Shown: positions 32,111 through 45,187 of the stretch, in pieces | How positions within the stretch are numbered: position 1 is the stretch's first letter | Layout: each line of letters starts with the position of its first letter | Source: Dipteris shenzhenensis | Lineage: Eukaryota > Polypodiophyta > Polypodiopsida > Gleicheniales | Assembly: GCA_047967505.1 (NCBI GenBank) | Contig: CM106539.1 | Length of the DNA: 64,000 nt | Strand: one strand, 5' to 3' | Program-made: the position numbers and the translations under genes | Notes under the pieces: model-generated | The model's input: only the letters and a program-made list of their open reading frames with translations | What the model was told of the DNA's origin: nothing | The model's database searches: none

Positions 32111-32743
32111 TAAAAAATGCAAGACATGATTGATTGATGGAGCAATGGACTCATTAGAAGCAAAGACCTAGTCTAATTACTTTATTCATGAGAGAACCCC
32201 AATATAAAGGCAACAGAGTAGATAGCTCTGACATTATCAGTGATGTCGCAATAGGAATCCCAAGTTCTATAATCTCTCCACATCACACATCCTAGATTCA
32301 CTCAATCTAATGCCTACATCATTGCTTAGCTCAATCACTTGAGCATACTCTTCTAGAACACTTATATGACTATGCACACACATGACTATATACTAATGAT
32401 GTGTTCTCATACATATGCCATACATCACAAACTATTAGAGAATTGCACTACTTTGGAGAGAGTGGTCAAGGTTCCTCCCATGTACAATGGAAATCCAGAT
32501 GCCACCCTCACCAAATGGTGCCTAGCCAATGGATAGTATGGAGCAAAAATTACCACGCCCATTGCTGGACTAAACCATTGTCTACAACAATGACATTTCT
32601 GAGCATAGTTTGCTGTGGTATGTTGGGGAGCTGGAGTGTTCAAACATGCATTGCTCGGGATGGTTCATCAATGGATTTTTGAACCGTGCTTCATGAAAAC
32701 ATCCAATTTGCATATTTCAACAACCCCTTTCAACAACCCCCTT
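32111..32743. other. No gene recognised
   Basis: Short frames only. Confidence 0.5.
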
Positions 32744-34209
32744 CAAAATGCCATTGTTTAAATTTTAAAGATAGAAGGCACTACAAGGTATACACTAGTT
32801 TTTGATGTATATTCCAATGGAAAATATGAAGAAATTGATTTCTCTCAAAGTCCCAAAACATGGATATGATCATCTGAATTGATGTGTCGGTATGAGCATC
32901 AAAATTTTTACATCTGTAATAGGTTAGTATGTTAGTCAGTCAATATTTCTGTTGTATATCAACCACATACCGAATGGAAATATTGACATTGTTAATTTTG
33001 GAAAGAGAAAAAGATTGGACAAAATGTGGTTGAACCATCCACATTCTACCCAAGGATGCACAGTTTCCAGTTGTTCCATTCAAACTGATAGTACATTGTG
33101 ACATTGAAATGATAGATAGAGAGCGATGTTATGTCAAAAAAAAATCATATTACTTTGTCTTCATGCAATAATGGATGTATGAAATGCTAGTGTGGCCATG
33201 AGAGCTACAAAAAATGTCATTTGCGATGTACAAAGTGGCAGCATGGCCATGAGGGACACCAAAAAATGTTGCAATTGTTACATACATATAAGCAATTACA
33301 AAATGACCTAATGGCAAAGCAGGCCCCCTGGGTGATACAACTACATATTTACATGTATAAATCTAATCATTATCCTCATTATCTTCATCTGCCTCATTGC
33401 ACCTTGATGTTTCTTGGTCCTCGCCTTAACCCTCACCCTCCCCTTGACTCTTGTCCATGTCTACTCCATCATCCTCATTAAAAGGTAGGGGAATTCCCTA
33501 CAAACAAGAGAGGCACATGCTTTAGCATACTACTGAACTTTATGAAAGCACAATTGGAGAGCAACAAGCTTGAGATCAAACGATGGAATATTTTCTCGAC
33601 GCTCTACAACCTTCCCCCAATCAATTGGCTTACTGTCCTCATCAAGGTTGGTGAACAATGCATCCACCCTATGCCAACCAATACTCATCCTCCCTAGGAA
33701 TGTATCCAACGACCTAAAGCTACTATAAACCCAAATCAAATTGAAAACACATTTAAATCCAAATAAGAAAAGAAAAGCCCACATTAATGTTCATGAAAGA
33801 AACACTTACCATCCAAGCTCGCAATGTTGTCTTGTCACCACTCATGAGATACAAAACCCCTCTGGTTTGCATGGCTACCTACTTTGCCTTGTACTACTAA
33901 TCTCGCTCGTGCGGATCCCTATGGTACTCTTTCTTGGCACAGTTCCAATCTTTATTTGTCACGTATCATCTTTTCTCTTCCTTCACATACTACATCTCGA
34001 ATCTAGAACCAACAATGTTTTAGCACATTGCACATGCATTGTAGCATGTACTTATTGTCAAACTTGCATCCTTTTGGGTCAATGCAAGCTTGGGTCTAGC
34101 CATTTTTTGTGAGGTTTAGCACATTTTTTGTATAAAGGTAACTTGCTCGGCTTGTAACTTATACATTGCTCAATGGATTTTGACAAACATGGAATCCAAG
34201 TAGTGGTAC
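32744..34209. repeat. Large dispersed repeat copy 2 (partner 3849-5342)
   Basis: Colinear with 3849-5342. It ends exactly where the truncated LTR element E3 begins (34209/34210). The minus-strand coding-like segments of copy 1 are kept only in part. Confidence 0.85.
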
Positions 34210-34346
34210 GCCTACATCATAAGGTGACCAGAGGTGTTTACAAAACACACAAAACACAATAGTTTATTTTCATTCATTTTGGAGGACTATCCAGGCTGAG
34301 TACCTTGACATAAAAAGAGAGATCTGGAGCATACATAGAGATGTGT

Positions 34347-35177
34347 TTAAAATGCATAATCTTCAAAGGATGCCTCATCTTGTGGAGGCTCATTAACTGT
34401 AAGTAGATTTGCATTTTCTGTCTTTGCTTTGGCTCTGCAAAACTTCTCATTATGGTTTTTCTTGCCACAGTGCTTGCATGGATTAATTTTGAAGCAGTCC
34501 TTTGAAAGGTGATTTGTCTTTCCACAGTGATTGCAAGGGGTATACTTGCCCTTCTGGACTTTTACAGCATAAGCAGTGTCATTGCCTTTCCTGAGCTCCA
34601 TATGCCTTTCTTCTTCTTGGAGAGCAGAGATAATACCTTCAAGATTAGGATTAGGAAGATTTTTCAAAGTGCTAACAATGTGAACATAATCTTCAGGCAT
34701 ACTCTTAAGTAACACTGCCATAGCATCATCTGGAATAATAGGAGAGTTGATAGAAGCTAATTGAGTCATAAGACTCCGCATATAGTTGACATGAGCTGCT
34801 AAAGTAGTACCACTAGCCATCTTCAATTCAAAGAAAGAGATTTTAAGTGATAGTTTAGAGATGTGAGAGCTAGCACCAAAAATCATGTCAAGCTTCTGCC
34901 AAGCTTTCGAAGGAGACTCCAAGTCAGAGATATGGTGAATATAATCATCTCCTAAAGCAAGAGCAATGATACCATATGCTTTTTCTTCTCTAGCTGGATC
35001 CCTTGCGGGTCGTGTCGGAGTTGAGGATTCTCCAGCATTGGAGGCCGTAGAAGAAGCGGTAGGAGTCGGTTTGACAAGTCCCCATAAGTTCTCCCTCATC
35101 AATGCAAATTTCACCTTCATCTGCCATGTGTGGAAGCCCTTTCCATTGAACTTTTTGAGATTAAATAGGGTAGCCAT
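34347..35177 (-). CDS. Gag of E3 (276 aa, two zinc knuckles)
   Basis: Intact frame of the same length as the E2 Gag, with about 15 substitutions (~95% identity). Both zinc knuckles are kept (CNHCGKTNHLSKDC and CKHCGKKNHNEKFC), as is the PPQDEASFEDYAF end. The ATG at 35177 matches the start used in E2; the frame stays open 40 codons upstream into the leader. Although the element has lost its 3' LTR, the ORF has not decayed, so truncation may be recent. Confidence 0.88.
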   Translation of the reverse strand: MATLFNLKKFNGKGFHTWQMKVKFALMRENLWGLVKPTPTASSTASNAGESSTPTRPARDPAREEKAYGIIALALGDDYIHHISDLESPSKAWQKLDMIFGASSHISKLSLKISFFELKMASGTTLAAHVNYMRSLMTQLASINSPIIPDDAMAVLLKSMPEDYVHIVSTLKNLPNPNLEGIISALQEEERHMELRKGNDTAYAVKVQKGKYTPCNHCGKTNHLSKDCFKINPCKHCGKKNHNEKFCRAKAKTENANLLTVNEPPQDEASFEDYAF

Positions 35178-36021
35178 GAGAGGGTCTAACCCAGATATTG
35201 GCCAGTGTCTATCTCTCTTACAAGGAAAAAATAACTGAAAGACTTCCAAAATATGAGCACTTGATGTAGCAAAGACTAGTGACCAATATTCAAACAATGA
35301 TGCTTCTTCTTACATGCTTCATAGAAAAGGGTGAAATAAATACTTTCCAATCAAAACCAGCTCTAATAATTCAAAACAAAACTGAAGCCACCTTGTACTG
35401 AAGTTATTGAAAGCTTCAAAAAACCAGAAATGCTAGAGTAGCATTTTATGTAGCATCATCTTTAAAAACTTGTCCAAAACTGTCAAAACTGAAAAGCTGA
35501 ACTTGGAGGGCTTGTAGCTCACTCTTCAAAGCAAAGAAAAGAGGGCTTTTTGAAGCAAAAGAAAGCTCATATACCAGAGAAGGTCCAGCACAGAGGTTGG
35601 ACGAAATGGTGCGCACTTTTGCTCGGGAGAGTTGCTACAGCCTGAAACTGAGTTTTGATGATTTCTCCCTCGTTACTGGACCAAATGACCTGAAAAATGG
35701 CTCAAAATCTTCGTCTTGAGGTCACCCATCTACTCCTAAGAGGGCTCAGGCAATGGCGGAGCAGGTAGGGAGTATTGAGCAACAGAAGAAATTTGCTGTT
35801 TGGAGAATGGCAGCCACCACAGACGTTTTTTCTTCAATTTCTTGCAGGTGGAAGTTTGCCCATACTAGAGGAGTTTCCAGCTCAGAGGGTTTGGGCAATG
35901 GTCGTTTGTAGGTGGAGAACCAAGCTCTCAAAGATTTTGGGAAGAAAGAGGAGATTGGAGAAGAAGAAGATGAAGAAGAAGATGGTGATGTGGCAGAAAT
36001 GGGTTCAAGGGGGATCAAATA

Positions 36022-36033
36022 GCTCTGATACCA
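36022..36033 (-). promoter_or_regulatory. E3 primer binding site
   Basis: TGGTATCAGAGC on the minus strand, adjoining the 5' LTR. Confidence 0.92.
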
Positions 36034-36329
36034 TGTTGGAAGGCTGAAAGGAAAGCAAAGAGTGGACACAAACTCAGAATACTTGCATTACTTGCTTATA
36101 GAATGAAGAAGAGTGAGGTCCTTAAGTAGGCACCTCATACATGCTCACTGACATCACTGATGACCTCAGAGCTCCACAATCATCTCCTCAATCTACTCCT
36201 AGATTCTCTCAATCATCCTATGTGGCTCTCCACCACCTAACTGTGCTTGTGGGCACTAATTGTGCCTTTAGCACTCACACATAGAAACATAAGGTGTGCC
36301 TGAGGCATACACCTTGAGATATCCCAACA
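36034..36329 (-). repeat. E3 5' LTR
   Basis: 296 bp, TGTTGGGATATC...CCAACA on the minus strand. Confidence 0.92.
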
Positions 36330-36951
36330 AGCATCACAAATCCTCATTAAAGAAATCACTCTACCTCTGGCTAGAGTAGAGGATCCTATACCTCTCTCCC
36401 ATTGATTCCCATTGACTCCTCATAATGAAGATGATTTCTACCCAAATGAAGGCCATCTACTATTGTGCAAGCATGGACACACAAAACTTGCGAACATCTC
36501 GAACACTAGATCTATCATAATGTAATAGACATCACATCATGACTGTAAGAAGGAAATGAATAATGGCACACCTAGTCTATCTGTCTCCATATGCTTCTAG
36601 ATGTCTGGATCGGTGCCAAATGTTGTGCCAATTCTTTTACATGAAAGTTTTTCCCACCCCTTGCAACACTCCATGTTCAAAAGTTTAAGGATAACCATAC
36701 TTTTAAAATAAGAGTTGTTCCAAAATACTCCCCTTTGGGTGATTCTTCTTGCTTCAGCCTTCCCCTTTTCAAATTGATCTTTAATACTCTCCAGCTTCAT
36801 GGAAATCTTGGTCATGATTATTTATATAGAGCCATCAGACAGTTGATAGCATAGTGTGTACTAAATTCCCAGCCATCGAGTTGGCCCAAGCTGCCTAAAT
36901 TTAGGTTGAGTGATTGAAGGTGGGTTGGGAAAGGGCTTGATTTTTTATTAA
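36330..36951. other. No gene recognised
   Basis: Short frames only. Confidence 0.45.
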
Positions 36952-37133
36952 TTGAAGGTGTTGCCTTATAAATAATTATTTGGATAGTGCAATAAATTAT
37001 TAGCCATCGATTGTTTATAGAGCGTAGTAAATTAGCCATTGAGCATAAAGTCAAGACCACATCTTTGCATGTAGACAACATCAGCCAGAGGGACAGGCCC
37101 AATGGAAATAGTATTATTTGAGAGGATATAATG
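36952..37133. repeat. Short dispersed repeat, partner of 18969-19222
   Basis: Matches 18969-19222 with an internal ~95-bp deletion and no CACTA element on its left, so it acts as an approximate empty site for the right end of that transposon. Confidence 0.75.
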
Positions 37134-38100
37134 CATCTAACTTTTTGAGTTCGATTAACTCCTCTAGTTGTGACTTCGGGGATATTTTTGTATGTGTGGT
37201 TTGCACAATCCATCATGAGTGCCATGTGTTTAGGGCCTTAATGGTGTGTTGGGATATTAATAGTCACTTCGGTGAAGGGATAGCAAGGGACATAGTCCAA
37301 AAGTTGCACGGTTGTAAATGTGCATGTTAGTTATCTGGTTGTGTGCCTATTTCCTTTGATGTATCTCATTTGCATCCTCGGTTGTCCTATATTTTCATTC
37401 TTCATCATATCTTCAATTCAATGGTGCTATCTATATTGTTAGCACGATATGTTTTGACTATTGCAATGAGTAGCAATACTTGTAGCCCACACAATGCCTA
37501 CACATTGTTAAGTCTATCCACTCAATGTGCCGTAGGGAACTTGGCAATGTGCATGCAAGGGTGATCAACCCTTACAATACCCTTTGGTTGAGAGCTACAA
37601 GACATGCACCTGGCAAGGCTGTCAACCTTTTTCCCAAATTCACTTAGTAGCATGTTTCAATGGTACTGAAGAGAAGGAGAGAGAGGGAGAAGACCATGAG
37701 CATGGTAGATGGTGAAGGGAATGCAAACACACTAGATGGAAAGAGAAAGCAACACAATCACAACAACAATAAGATGGACACAAGAAGTTGAAGGAATCTA
37801 CTCTCTATTCCACAAGTGAAGAATGATGCCAAAAGCCCTAAAACTAGCTTACGTACATAGGCTTTTTAGGGCTCAACCCTAAACCTAAACCATTGAGATC
37901 ACTCTCTTCCATTGCTTTCCTTCATTTTACATAACCAATTTGACGAGATCTCTTCCTCCTAGGCCACTCCTAGTGTTGGGAACAGATATGTTTAGTCACT
38001 AGCTGCAAAGTTCCTCTATATTTACATGCTAAATAGAGTAGCTAGCCATGGGGTGTAACATGCCCCCCTTCGAATTTCTCAGGACCCTTTAAGTAGTTGT
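37134..38100. other. No gene recognised
   Basis: Short frames without motifs. Confidence 0.45.
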
Positions 38101-40260
38101 TCTTCTTTGATTTAGTGGAGAAGGTTGTATTGGCTTAGTAGATTAGTGGGTACACTACAAAAGGAGTGATAGGGCCTCCAAAAATATTTGCCATCCATGT
38201 CCTCAAAAATTGTTATTTGGAAGGCATGTATACTTTGAAGCCGATGAATGGTCAAGTCCTTAGTGCTGGACCTTGGTTTATATAAAAATCCAATTCACTT
38301 TTGACTTCTTGCCACTACTCTTCATCAAACATTGGGCAATATTCTTTGAGTAGTATGAGGAACATATATAAATAGTCAGTGGTTGCTACAAAGGTAGGAT
38401 CTAGGACTTCATCATACCTCAAGAGCCAATCTTTAATCTTGGTGCAAAGTCATGGAGTAGTGACTACATTCCATTATGGAAGCTTAAGTAAATTATAAAT
38501 GTAGTTTGTATCCTACTACTGCAACAACAGTTTAAACTACTTCCATGACCATCTCCGTGGATATGGCATATATTGAGGATTTGTTCTAATGGATGGAGGT
38601 GCATTGTAGAGGATTTGTTCTGATGGATGGAGGTGCATTGTAGTAAAGGTACCAAAACCTGTTCTGCTTGAGAAATGGAATTATCCATTGAGGTTGCCTT
38701 CCCCAAAGTTTCCTCGATGGTTTTGAGTCTAGATCCATCGGTCCTACTCCTCCTCTTTCCAAACCTGGAACCTTTAGTCGGAACTTTTTGAACCTCTCGT
38801 TAGTGATGTAAACTAAGATATCTATTGTTTGGGGCTTATTGCTTCATTATATGGCCATCTCTTTCCATAGCACCTAGGGATATTTGTATCATGCTTAATA
38901 CATTTTGCTAGATCTTGCACTAATGATTTCGGCTCCGTAATGTAGTGATATTTGTAGCAATGGGGTGGATATCTTGGTTATTTCTTGTACTATTGGCATG
39001 GCCATTCCATTGATGTTTTTAAATTGGACTGTTATGTGGGGTTGGTTCATCCACCTCTTGATCTAAGGCCTCCTTGCCTTGACCTTCACGTTTAGCCTCA
39101 TGTTCCTCTTGTGCCTTCTTAATCCTTTCCATTTCTTCTTTGTCTCTGCTGCTTGTTGAGCTTGGATTCTTGGGTCCCTAGATCTGCCCGAATCTCTAGA
39201 TTTTTGGGGTCTATTCCTTCTTCTCCTTTGAGCTCTTTCTTCCCATTCCTTCCTTTGTGCTCCTATGCTTGGGCTATTGCCACTTGGAATAGCCTATCCA
39301 AGGCTTCTTGTCTCAACCTCCTTGAGCTTTCCCTTTGTTCTTGTTGCACCTTGGTAGTCTGCTCTTCTTCTTGTATTTTATTTCTTAGCTCTTTGGTTCT
39401 TTGTTCTTCCTGATCTAACCTTTCCTTCCACTCCTCAGCTTATCTTTTGGTATCCATCGATGCTAGTCTAGGTTATTTTTCTTTGGACAGGGGTCGCTTG
39501 ATTTTGTTAGCTCTTTAAGTTCATCTATGGCCAATGCTCCCTTACCATATTGTGGTGGTTGAGGAATTTCCCACTTGGCTAATTTGTACAGTAGAACCAT
39601 ATGGGTTATGAAAAATTACCCCTATGGTCATCATGGACATGCACAATTTCATTGTAAAAATATTCAGCCTAATTGGTGACATGTCTATTTGGCAACTCTT
39701 CTAGCATGAACCTTTGTACCTGGGCACGGTGATCATGAGATCTTAACTATAAGATGAGAGGTAGGCATTGAGCTAGCTTGATAAATTCCTTCCTGGTGAT
39801 CTATCTCATGGAAATAAATAATATTCTTGTGTTTCTTCACATCATAGTTTACATTAATGAGTAGCATGGTCTTAAGCTTTCTTACCTTCTTGAACTTCTC
39901 TTGTACCACCAAGAAACCTAAGGCCTTGGTGACTGTATTGATGTTGACTTTCAATTCTTGCCAGTCCAATCCATGTTTATCTCAAACAAATGTTCTATAG
40001 TTCTTCTTGTCAAAGTGGGAAACAAATCGGCACTCTCATGAGGTCCAATCCATAGGTCAAACGATGAATGATAGGATTTACACCCATTTGCTCCAAGTGC
40101 TTCTCGAGTGCTAGATCATGAAATGCATTCAAGCGTTCCCAAGTAGGATAGACAATTTTGATTCTCTCCTCCTTATCATGCTTGTGAGTGAAATAGTCAT
40201 ATGCACATTGCACTATATGACCATTTAGCAAGGTCATCCACTCCATTCCAAGACTTAATT
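38100..40260 (-). pseudogene. Unidentified minus-strand coding remnant with coiled coil
   Basis: Blocks read in order on the minus strand. 40246-40010 starts MEWMTLLNGHIVQCAYDYF. 39969-39733 starts MDWQELKVNINTVTKALGF. About 39440-39100 is a strongly charged segment with QEEQRTKELRNKIQEEEQ and ALDRLFQVAIAQA, a likely coiled coil. 38706-38464 is a further short block. Stops separate them. Composition suits a retroelement Gag or a cytoskeletal-type host protein, but I recognise no domain. Confidence 0.35.
38575..38642 (+). repeat. 34-bp tandem duplication
   Basis: Two adjacent 34-bp units (38575-38608 and 38609-38642) differing at one base (TTCTAATGG versus TTCTGATGG). Confidence 0.9.
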
Positions 40261-41447
40261 CAAGCTTGAAAGTAAAGGCCCAGTCTCATTCATCCCATCT
40301 TGTGATGTTATTTTTCTTAGAAAATCTCTCTCCTTGTGTTTGGTTTTGAGAGGTGGATGTTGTATCCATTGTCTTGTTCTTAGGGAGTAGTTGTTGACTA
40401 GAGATGGTCCCCAAGGATATGGAGGCATTCATGGTTCAGGTTCCCAATGTGGTGTCTCATCACCCATGATGTTGGGATGATGGTGGTGACGGGGTGAATT
40501 TTCACAAAAAATTTTCAGGAAACAGAAAGTGTTGGGAAAGTGACTTTAGAGGGTCTAGAGAGGGTTTGGGAGAGGTTTTAATAGTCAAGGAGAATTTTGG
40601 TAGAGTTTTGTTGGGATACTTATAGCTTCACATGGCTATCAATGTGCCCTGCCCACTATTTTATAGACTTAGCAGTATAGCCATTCGTGGCTATCATCTA
40701 GTCACTCATCATTTTTTGACTTTGCTGAAATTTGGAGGTGGCTTCCTTGTCTTGGGCATGTTGCTGGATAATTATTATGACTATTTTGAATTTTTTTGAC
40801 CATATGCTTGCTGCCAAAATTATAGCCACATGGAGGACTTGAGGCACTTGTGGGTGGGCAACTGACTAGCTGAAGGCATAGGCATGATGTTGGGGCCATA
40901 TAGAACACAATCATGTTTCATTATTGGTGGCCTTAAGATATTCTGATGAGTTTGATACTTCAAGGTTGGTGTGAGCTTTATATGTAGAGGTTGTTATATA
41001 GATTTCACTATATTCTGATTAGGTTGAAATTTATAGCCACATGTCATGGTGTGACTATCTGGAGCATCTGTTGGAGGTTCTATCACTTGATTTAAATTTA
41101 TAACCATGTGTCATGGTCGGAGACCTTAATAGTGACCATTCTAGAAATTGTTGATCTGGTGCATGTCTAGATATCCTATAGAGGCTACATATTGATTTTG
41201 GAGTCATTCTAGAATAGTCCAAATTTATAGCCACATGCTAGGGTTGAGGGCCAAATAGTGCCTATGCACTTGGTACTTATCTTGAATCATGTTTGGACAT
41301 ATTTAGAACCTTGCCGATGAAGTTTGGCTGCAATCCAAGATGTTAGAATTTTTTGCACTTTATGGAGCTCGTTTTGTGATGTATGGTACCAACCCTTATG
41401 TCTTTGAAGTGGTTTGATCTTGATGTAACATAGGTGTGTGAATTGGA
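40261..41447. other. No gene recognised
   Basis: AT-rich, with repeated phrases like TTATAGCCACATG at several places but no clear unit. Confidence 0.4.
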
Positions 41448-41745
41448 TGTAAAGAAGTAGGGAGAGAGGGAGGAGACTTGACTATAGCTTTCTTCACAAC
41501 TCACAAAAGAGAGAGGACACAAGGTTGGAGGCTAAAGCCCCATCTTCACTTTAGCACACAACTACAATAAAATGAGAGATGGGTATACACAATTTGTGTA
41601 ACCCTAAAATACACGGTTCATATGTGAACCCAATCCAAACATATGTGGCTATCTAACTACGCCACAAGTATACATAACAAAAGATGATGACGTAAATGAC
41701 AGTCACCCAAGATATACATCAGAGGTGGAGCTTGATATCTCAACA
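41448..41745 (-). mobile_element. Solo LTR related to the intact Copia element
   Basis: 298 bp, the same length as the Copia LTR at 23085-23382, starting TGTAAAGAA and ending CTCAACA on the plus strand, with many substitutions along its length. Flanks TTGGA and CTGGA are a target duplication with one mismatch. No internal sequence follows, so it arose by LTR-LTR recombination of an older family member. Confidence 0.88.
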
Positions 41746-42781
41746 CTGGAGTATTTGTTTGAAGTGAGTGTTGACTGTGAAGTGCTTTTTGCAACAAATG
41801 TGTTAGTGTAGTGTTTGTGTACAAATGGTAGTGAGTGCCTAGTGAACATCGATGTGAGCATCTACCCTATCCTACTTGGTGATTTTGGCATATTGTGTAG
41901 ATATGTATGATGAGTACTATTTCCAAGTGTTGCTGAGTTGCTCTTTGCCTCTTGGGTGCTTGGTAACATAAGTTGTCTTGTGAAAATTTGAAGGTTGTCT
42001 ACTGGTTATCATGAACTTTCTTAGGGATAGGTTCTTGTGTAATTGTCACTCCTAGATGTTGTAACCCCTCGCTGTTAATAGATGGTTCTTATGTGACATA
42101 TCCAAACTCTAATGGTTTGCTTGGGAGTAGTGATGGAGGGCATATTCTTCTTTAATCTTTTGATCACATTGTAGTGAAGCAACTTCTTGTGTAGCTACCC
42201 CATAATAAGTTGGCATGTGTGGATATTGACATTAAGCTCACCCTGCAGTAAGTTGTGGCCATACTTGTTGTGATATGAAGTTGTTACTCACTGCTGGGTC
42301 AATTAGAGATGTAAGACTAAGAGTTAACCCTTTGTTACTTGCAGATTAACCATCAAGCTTGCTATATCTATTACCATTTCTGGTTCAAGGTTTTATTCTG
42401 ACTCCATTGAGGCTTTGTACCAGGTCATGTGCCTTGATCTCTTCACCTTTTCTTCTCTAGATTTAGCTTTAACTTGGGAATTCTTCTGAAGAAGCTAGTG
42501 CTCCTTCTTATGTTAGCTATCTTGGTGAATGGTCTCGAGTGTTTCAAGTGAAAGAGCTCCATATAACTTTTTTAGCTTGCTTCCATCACTACTCCATCTA
42601 GCATCCTGATTTGAACTAACATTCGTGGTGTAATTTCAAACACACGATAAGGTCCCATTCCTTCATATTTCAATTTCCTTTGTGTTATGCATGCTAAACA
42701 AGAGACCTAAGTCTCCTTGATTCAAGTCCTTATCTTTCACATTTCTATCAAACCACTTTTTCCTATATAGTTTCTGGACTC
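41746..42781. other. No gene recognised
   Basis: Short frames only; the right part may be the 3' region of the Gypsy relic that follows. Confidence 0.4.
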
Positions 42782-45180
42782 TCATACCATAGGCAGCCCT
42801 AAGTCAGGTTGTTCTAGCTTTTCCAAATCTACCAACTTTTCTACTAGAGCTTCCTCCGTAAGTGTCTGTCTCATAGCTACTCTCAAGCTTGGCACCAAAT
42901 ACTCTATGGGCATCACCACTTCCATCTCAAAGGCCAAACTAAATGGTGTATGGTTTGTTGGGGCCTTGAATGCTATCCTATAAGCCCATAATGTGGCTGT
43001 TAGCTTGTGTTCCCAGTCATTACGATTGGCTACAATTATCTTGGTCAAAATTATGCATGATGTCTTGTTTGTAATTTTTTCTTGACCCTTATCTTGAGGG
43101 TAATAAGGCAAAGACTTTCTGTGACTGCTCAAAAGTCCACTTGTGAGTTGGGTGATGACCTCATTTAGGATGAACCTCTATCACTCACAAGTTCCAATGG
43201 GCAACCGTATCTAGATATAACTTGTTCATACAAGAATTTGGTAGTGGATCGTGCATCTGCCTTTTGTGTAGTTCTAGCCTCTACCATTTGGTAAAATACT
43301 CCATCACCACAGTGATATATTTGGCTTTTGTTGCTTTGGCAGCTTGACTTATGGGACCTACAAAGTCAATTGTCCACTTCTCAAAGGGTTGAGAAGCAAG
43401 GTTGGCACTTAGGGGCATTCTGGCTTGCATTGCTTTGTCAGTTAAACTTATGGGACCTATGAAGTTAGTTTCCCACTTCTCAAAGGGTTGAGAAGCAAGC
43501 TTGGAAGTTCGGGACATTCTATCTCAATTCTATAGTTTGGCTATCCTTTGATAGGGATCACATCATTTAACAAATTTCGCAGCATCTCCAAAAAGTGTTG
43601 GCCACTATAGTCTGGCCTGCAACACCTTTTTGGTAGTTGTTTCTACGGTGAAATGTTTGTCCAATGTGCACACCTTTTTGGTAGTTGTTTCTATGGTGAA
43701 ATGTTTGCCAGCTATACTTGAATGTGCTTCATCTAAGATGGTGAGAAATTCATCCTCTCGGACACATCTTCTTACGATACCATCTTTTTCTGTTCTATAC
43801 AATTGTCTCACAATAAGTTGATAAGGGATGCATCCCTAATCACTCTCCATGCTCTTGCCTTATAAGGGTATTCCACTGGGTAATTCATTGGCAAGATAAT
43901 GGCATATCTCTTCTACCCATTCTGGTAATAAGTCAATAAAGAATAATGGTGTGTCAGGAAAATCTTCAACTCCAATTGTAGCTTCACCGTTAGGAATTCT
44001 AGACATATGATTTGCAAGTACATGGTTTTCCCTTTCCTAACTGCAAATGTGAAGTCAAACTCCATTGAAAATCAACATCCAATGAGTGATGCATCCTATC
44101 AAGCATGGTTTGTTCACAAGATAAAGTAGGCGTGATGACCTATGAAAAATACAAAATTATTAGCCAGTAGGTAATGCCAAAATTTATTTACAACATAAAC
44201 CATTTCTAGGCATCTCATTCCATTGTTGTGTAGTTTCTCTCAGCCTCATTCAACACACCCTATAGCAAAATTTGAGGCATCAATGTGAACATGGAAGCTT
44301 AAATCCGTGTTTGGTGTTCTAAGGATAGGTGCAATCCCTAGTGCATGTTTTAAGGCATCATGTGCCCTTTGGCACTCTTTTGTCCATTCAAATGAAATGA
44401 AAAATCGATATAAGGAATACGCGATTTCCACATACATGTAGATGAATCTCTGATAGTACCTCGTATGTTTGGTAAGACTCTGAACTCCTTTCAAGTTTGT
44501 TGGTGGGGGCAATTCCATAATCAATTTAATCTTGTTAAAGTGCATGAAAGGTCCCATTTTTAGATACCACATGTCCCAAGATAACATCAAGCCTAACCCA
44601 AAGTTGGCATTTCAGTGGGTTTAGTGAAATCTTGTACAAACGACATCTATCTAAGACCATTTGCAAATATTTCAAGTGTTCTATCCATCAGGAGTACATG
44701 CATAGGTCATCAAGAAAAATCTCTAACCAAATGCGAAGACACTCCTTAAAGGCTATGCCCATAAGTCTCCAAAATGTTGTTGGGGCATTGGGTAAGCCAA
44801 ATGGCATTTTTCAATAAGCTATTTTGTGTTGATCCTTAGGGTCTATGGATACTTGGTTGTACTAGAGAACCCATCCAAGAAGCTATAGGCCTCATGTCTT
44901 GCCACTCTCTCCAGTACATGCTCTCTGAATGGAAGTGGATAATGGTCACACACAGTGGAGGATTGACTTTTTAAAGGCCAAAAGACACTTTGATCTTTCC
45001 ATTTTTCTTCCTAACAATAACTATGGGTGACACCCACTCCATATACTCAGCTTCATAAATGAATCCAGCATCAAGTAATTTGTTAAATTCCTCCTTGACT
45101 ACGATTTCATATTTTGGATCCACGCCATATGGTTTCTAATGTACAAGTTTTGCATCATCTTGGATAGGTATTGTGTGTTG
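42782..45180 (-). pseudogene. Ty3/Gypsy relic C: reverse transcriptase, RNase H, integrase
   Basis: Read on the minus strand from 45180. About 45080-44980 has EEFNKLLDAGFIYEAEY and WVSPIVIVRKKNGK of reverse transcriptase; about 44820-44640 has KMPFGLPNAPTTF and a catalytic FLDD. 44590-44246 is the RT/RNase H junction (FEWTKECQRAHDALKHAL, HVHIDASNFAIG). 43811-43605 is the integrase zinc-binding region (GIVRRCVREDEFLTILDEAH). 43517-43281 is the integrase core start (PFEKWTIDFVGPIS). 43132-42782 is the core end (KLTATLWAYRIAFKAPTNHTPF). Frameshifts and stops are frequent, and two in-frame internal duplications are visible, so it is dead. Confidence 0.88.
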
Positions 45181-45187
45181 CACCTAT

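Larger units (their letters stand above)
34210..36329 (-). mobile_element. LTR element E3, TR-GAG type, truncated
   Basis: Same family as E2, opposite orientation. The 5' LTR (36034-36329), primer site, leader and Gag ORF are present. The polypurine tract and 3' LTR are missing: homology to the other members starts at GCCTACATCATAAGG (34210). The break coincides with the edge of repeat 32744-34209, so a deletion or recombination joined them. No target duplication can be read. Confidence 0.9.

Noticed and set aside
32744-34209. LTR pair with 3849-5342
   Set aside because: The two copies are 27 kb apart, lack TG...CA ends, and enclose unrelated elements.
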